Assembly (NCBI RefSeq): GCF_010378095.1
Contig: NZ_WNJL01000035.1
Location: 272,927 to 336,926 of the forward strand
From: Acidithiobacillus ferrianus
GTDB lineage: Bacteria > Pseudomonadota > Gammaproteobacteria > Acidithiobacillales > Acidithiobacillaceae
Direction: 5' to 3'
Length of the DNA: 64,000 bases
Part shown: in pieces, positions 63,832 through 64,000 of the stretch
Position numbering within the stretch: the stretch's first letter is position 1
Layout of the letters: every line of letters starts with the position of its first letter
The notes under the pieces: model-generated
Told to the model about the DNA's origin: nothing
Databases searched by the model: none
Seen by the model: the letters and a program-made list of their open reading frames with translations, nothing else
Made by a program: the position numbers and the translations under genes

Positions 63832-64000
63832 TCATGCAAACGTGTTCACCAATCCCAATCGGACACGCACCGGGAGCGTGGCACCCGCAGTAGCCGCCGC
63901 AACCACCGCGATGCGGGAAGCGGACGTGGATGGGTTGCGTGCAAAGGACCGCCCTCCCCCCCCCCCCGCTCCCACGCTCGCCTGACCCAGGCTCATCCCC
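63832..64000 (-). CDS. fliK: Flagellar hook-length control protein FliK, C-terminal end (runs off the right edge)
   Basis: An open frame from the edge ends at TGA 63834-63832. The last residues VRVRLGLVNTFA match the usual FliK terminus, and fliK precedes fliM in this kind of cluster. The visible 56 residues include a Gly run encoded by the G12 tract, then SFARNPSTSASRIAVV, so the assignment rests on the end motif and position. FliK measures hook length and triggers FlhB switching. Confidence 0.65.
   Translation of the reverse strand, partial: GMSLGQASVGAGGGGGRSFARNPSTSASRIAVVAAATAGATLPVRVRLGLVNTFA
63956..63967 (-). repeat. G12 homopolymer inside the fliK C-terminal coding end
   Basis: Twelve consecutive C on the plus strand (G on the coding strand) at 63956-63967. 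The tract encodes glycine and is in frame with the FliK terminus as assembled. Such runs slip readily in replication and in sequencing. Confidence 0.9.

Overview
This window is a GC-rich proteobacterial chromosome segment carrying most of a polar-type flagellar and chemotaxis locus. The hfq-hflX-hflK-hflC-hisZ-purA run, the sigma54 (FleQ)/FliA hierarchy, FlhF/FlhG and a double MotAB/MotCD stator point to the gamma/beta/Acidithiobacillia part of the Proteobacteria. A motile Acidithiobacillus is my best guess, but nothing in the sequence proves it.

Layout. (1) 1-7703: the N-terminal part of ppc (minus), then hfq, hflX, hflK, hflC, hisZ and purA (plus), with a structured leader in front of hfq. 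(2) 7726-16561, minus strand: a small membrane protein, a soluble chemoreceptor with a CZB domain, cheV, a diiron ODP-like oxygen-sensor candidate, a short protein with a receptor-like hairpin, cheA, cheZ, cheY, a SPOR protein and motD. (3) 16794-41629: ycgR; the minus-strand flgM-flgN-csrA-fliW and flgA; then on the plus strand flgBCDEFGHIJ, a FlgN-like gene, flgK, flgL, a 1406-residue methyltransferase/glycosyltransferase, fliC, flaG, fliD, fliS, an atypical PilZ-like gene and a FleQ-type activator without a receiver domain. (4) 41630-45742: a decayed accessory patch with a dsbD fragment, an intact dsbG-like gene, a broken ISNCY-like element, three frameshifted small genes (XRE regulator, DUF2442, DUF2283), integrase fragments and short tandem duplications. 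(5) 45743-52927: EAL-HDOD, HDOD-REC-GGDEF, motB, motA, fliL, a second fliS and a GGDEF gene. (6) 53205-64000, minus strand: motC, fliA, flhG, flhF, flhA, flhB, fliR, fliQ, fliP, fliO, fliN, fliM and the 3' end of fliK, which contains a run of 12 G.

How it fits together. The FleQ-like activator with sigma54 would switch on flgA, flgB, the cheY operon and one GGDEF gene, all of which have GG-N10-GC promoters. FlhF/FlhG would set polar placement. FliA (sigma28), held by FlgM, would drive late genes: I find a recurring TCA(A/G)-N15-GCCGT element before fliC, flgM, the second fliS/fliL/motAB operon and cheY, and a variant before flgK. CsrA-FliW probably couples flagellin translation to assembly. 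Two GGDEF proteins, an EAL-HDOD protein, YcgR and a PilZ-like protein surround the motor genes, so cyclic di-GMP control is likely. The clearest candidates for something new are the CheA operon with ODP plus a receptor-hairpin-only protein, the multidomain glycan enzyme beside flagellin, the alternating hairpins before hfq, and the G12 tract in fliK.
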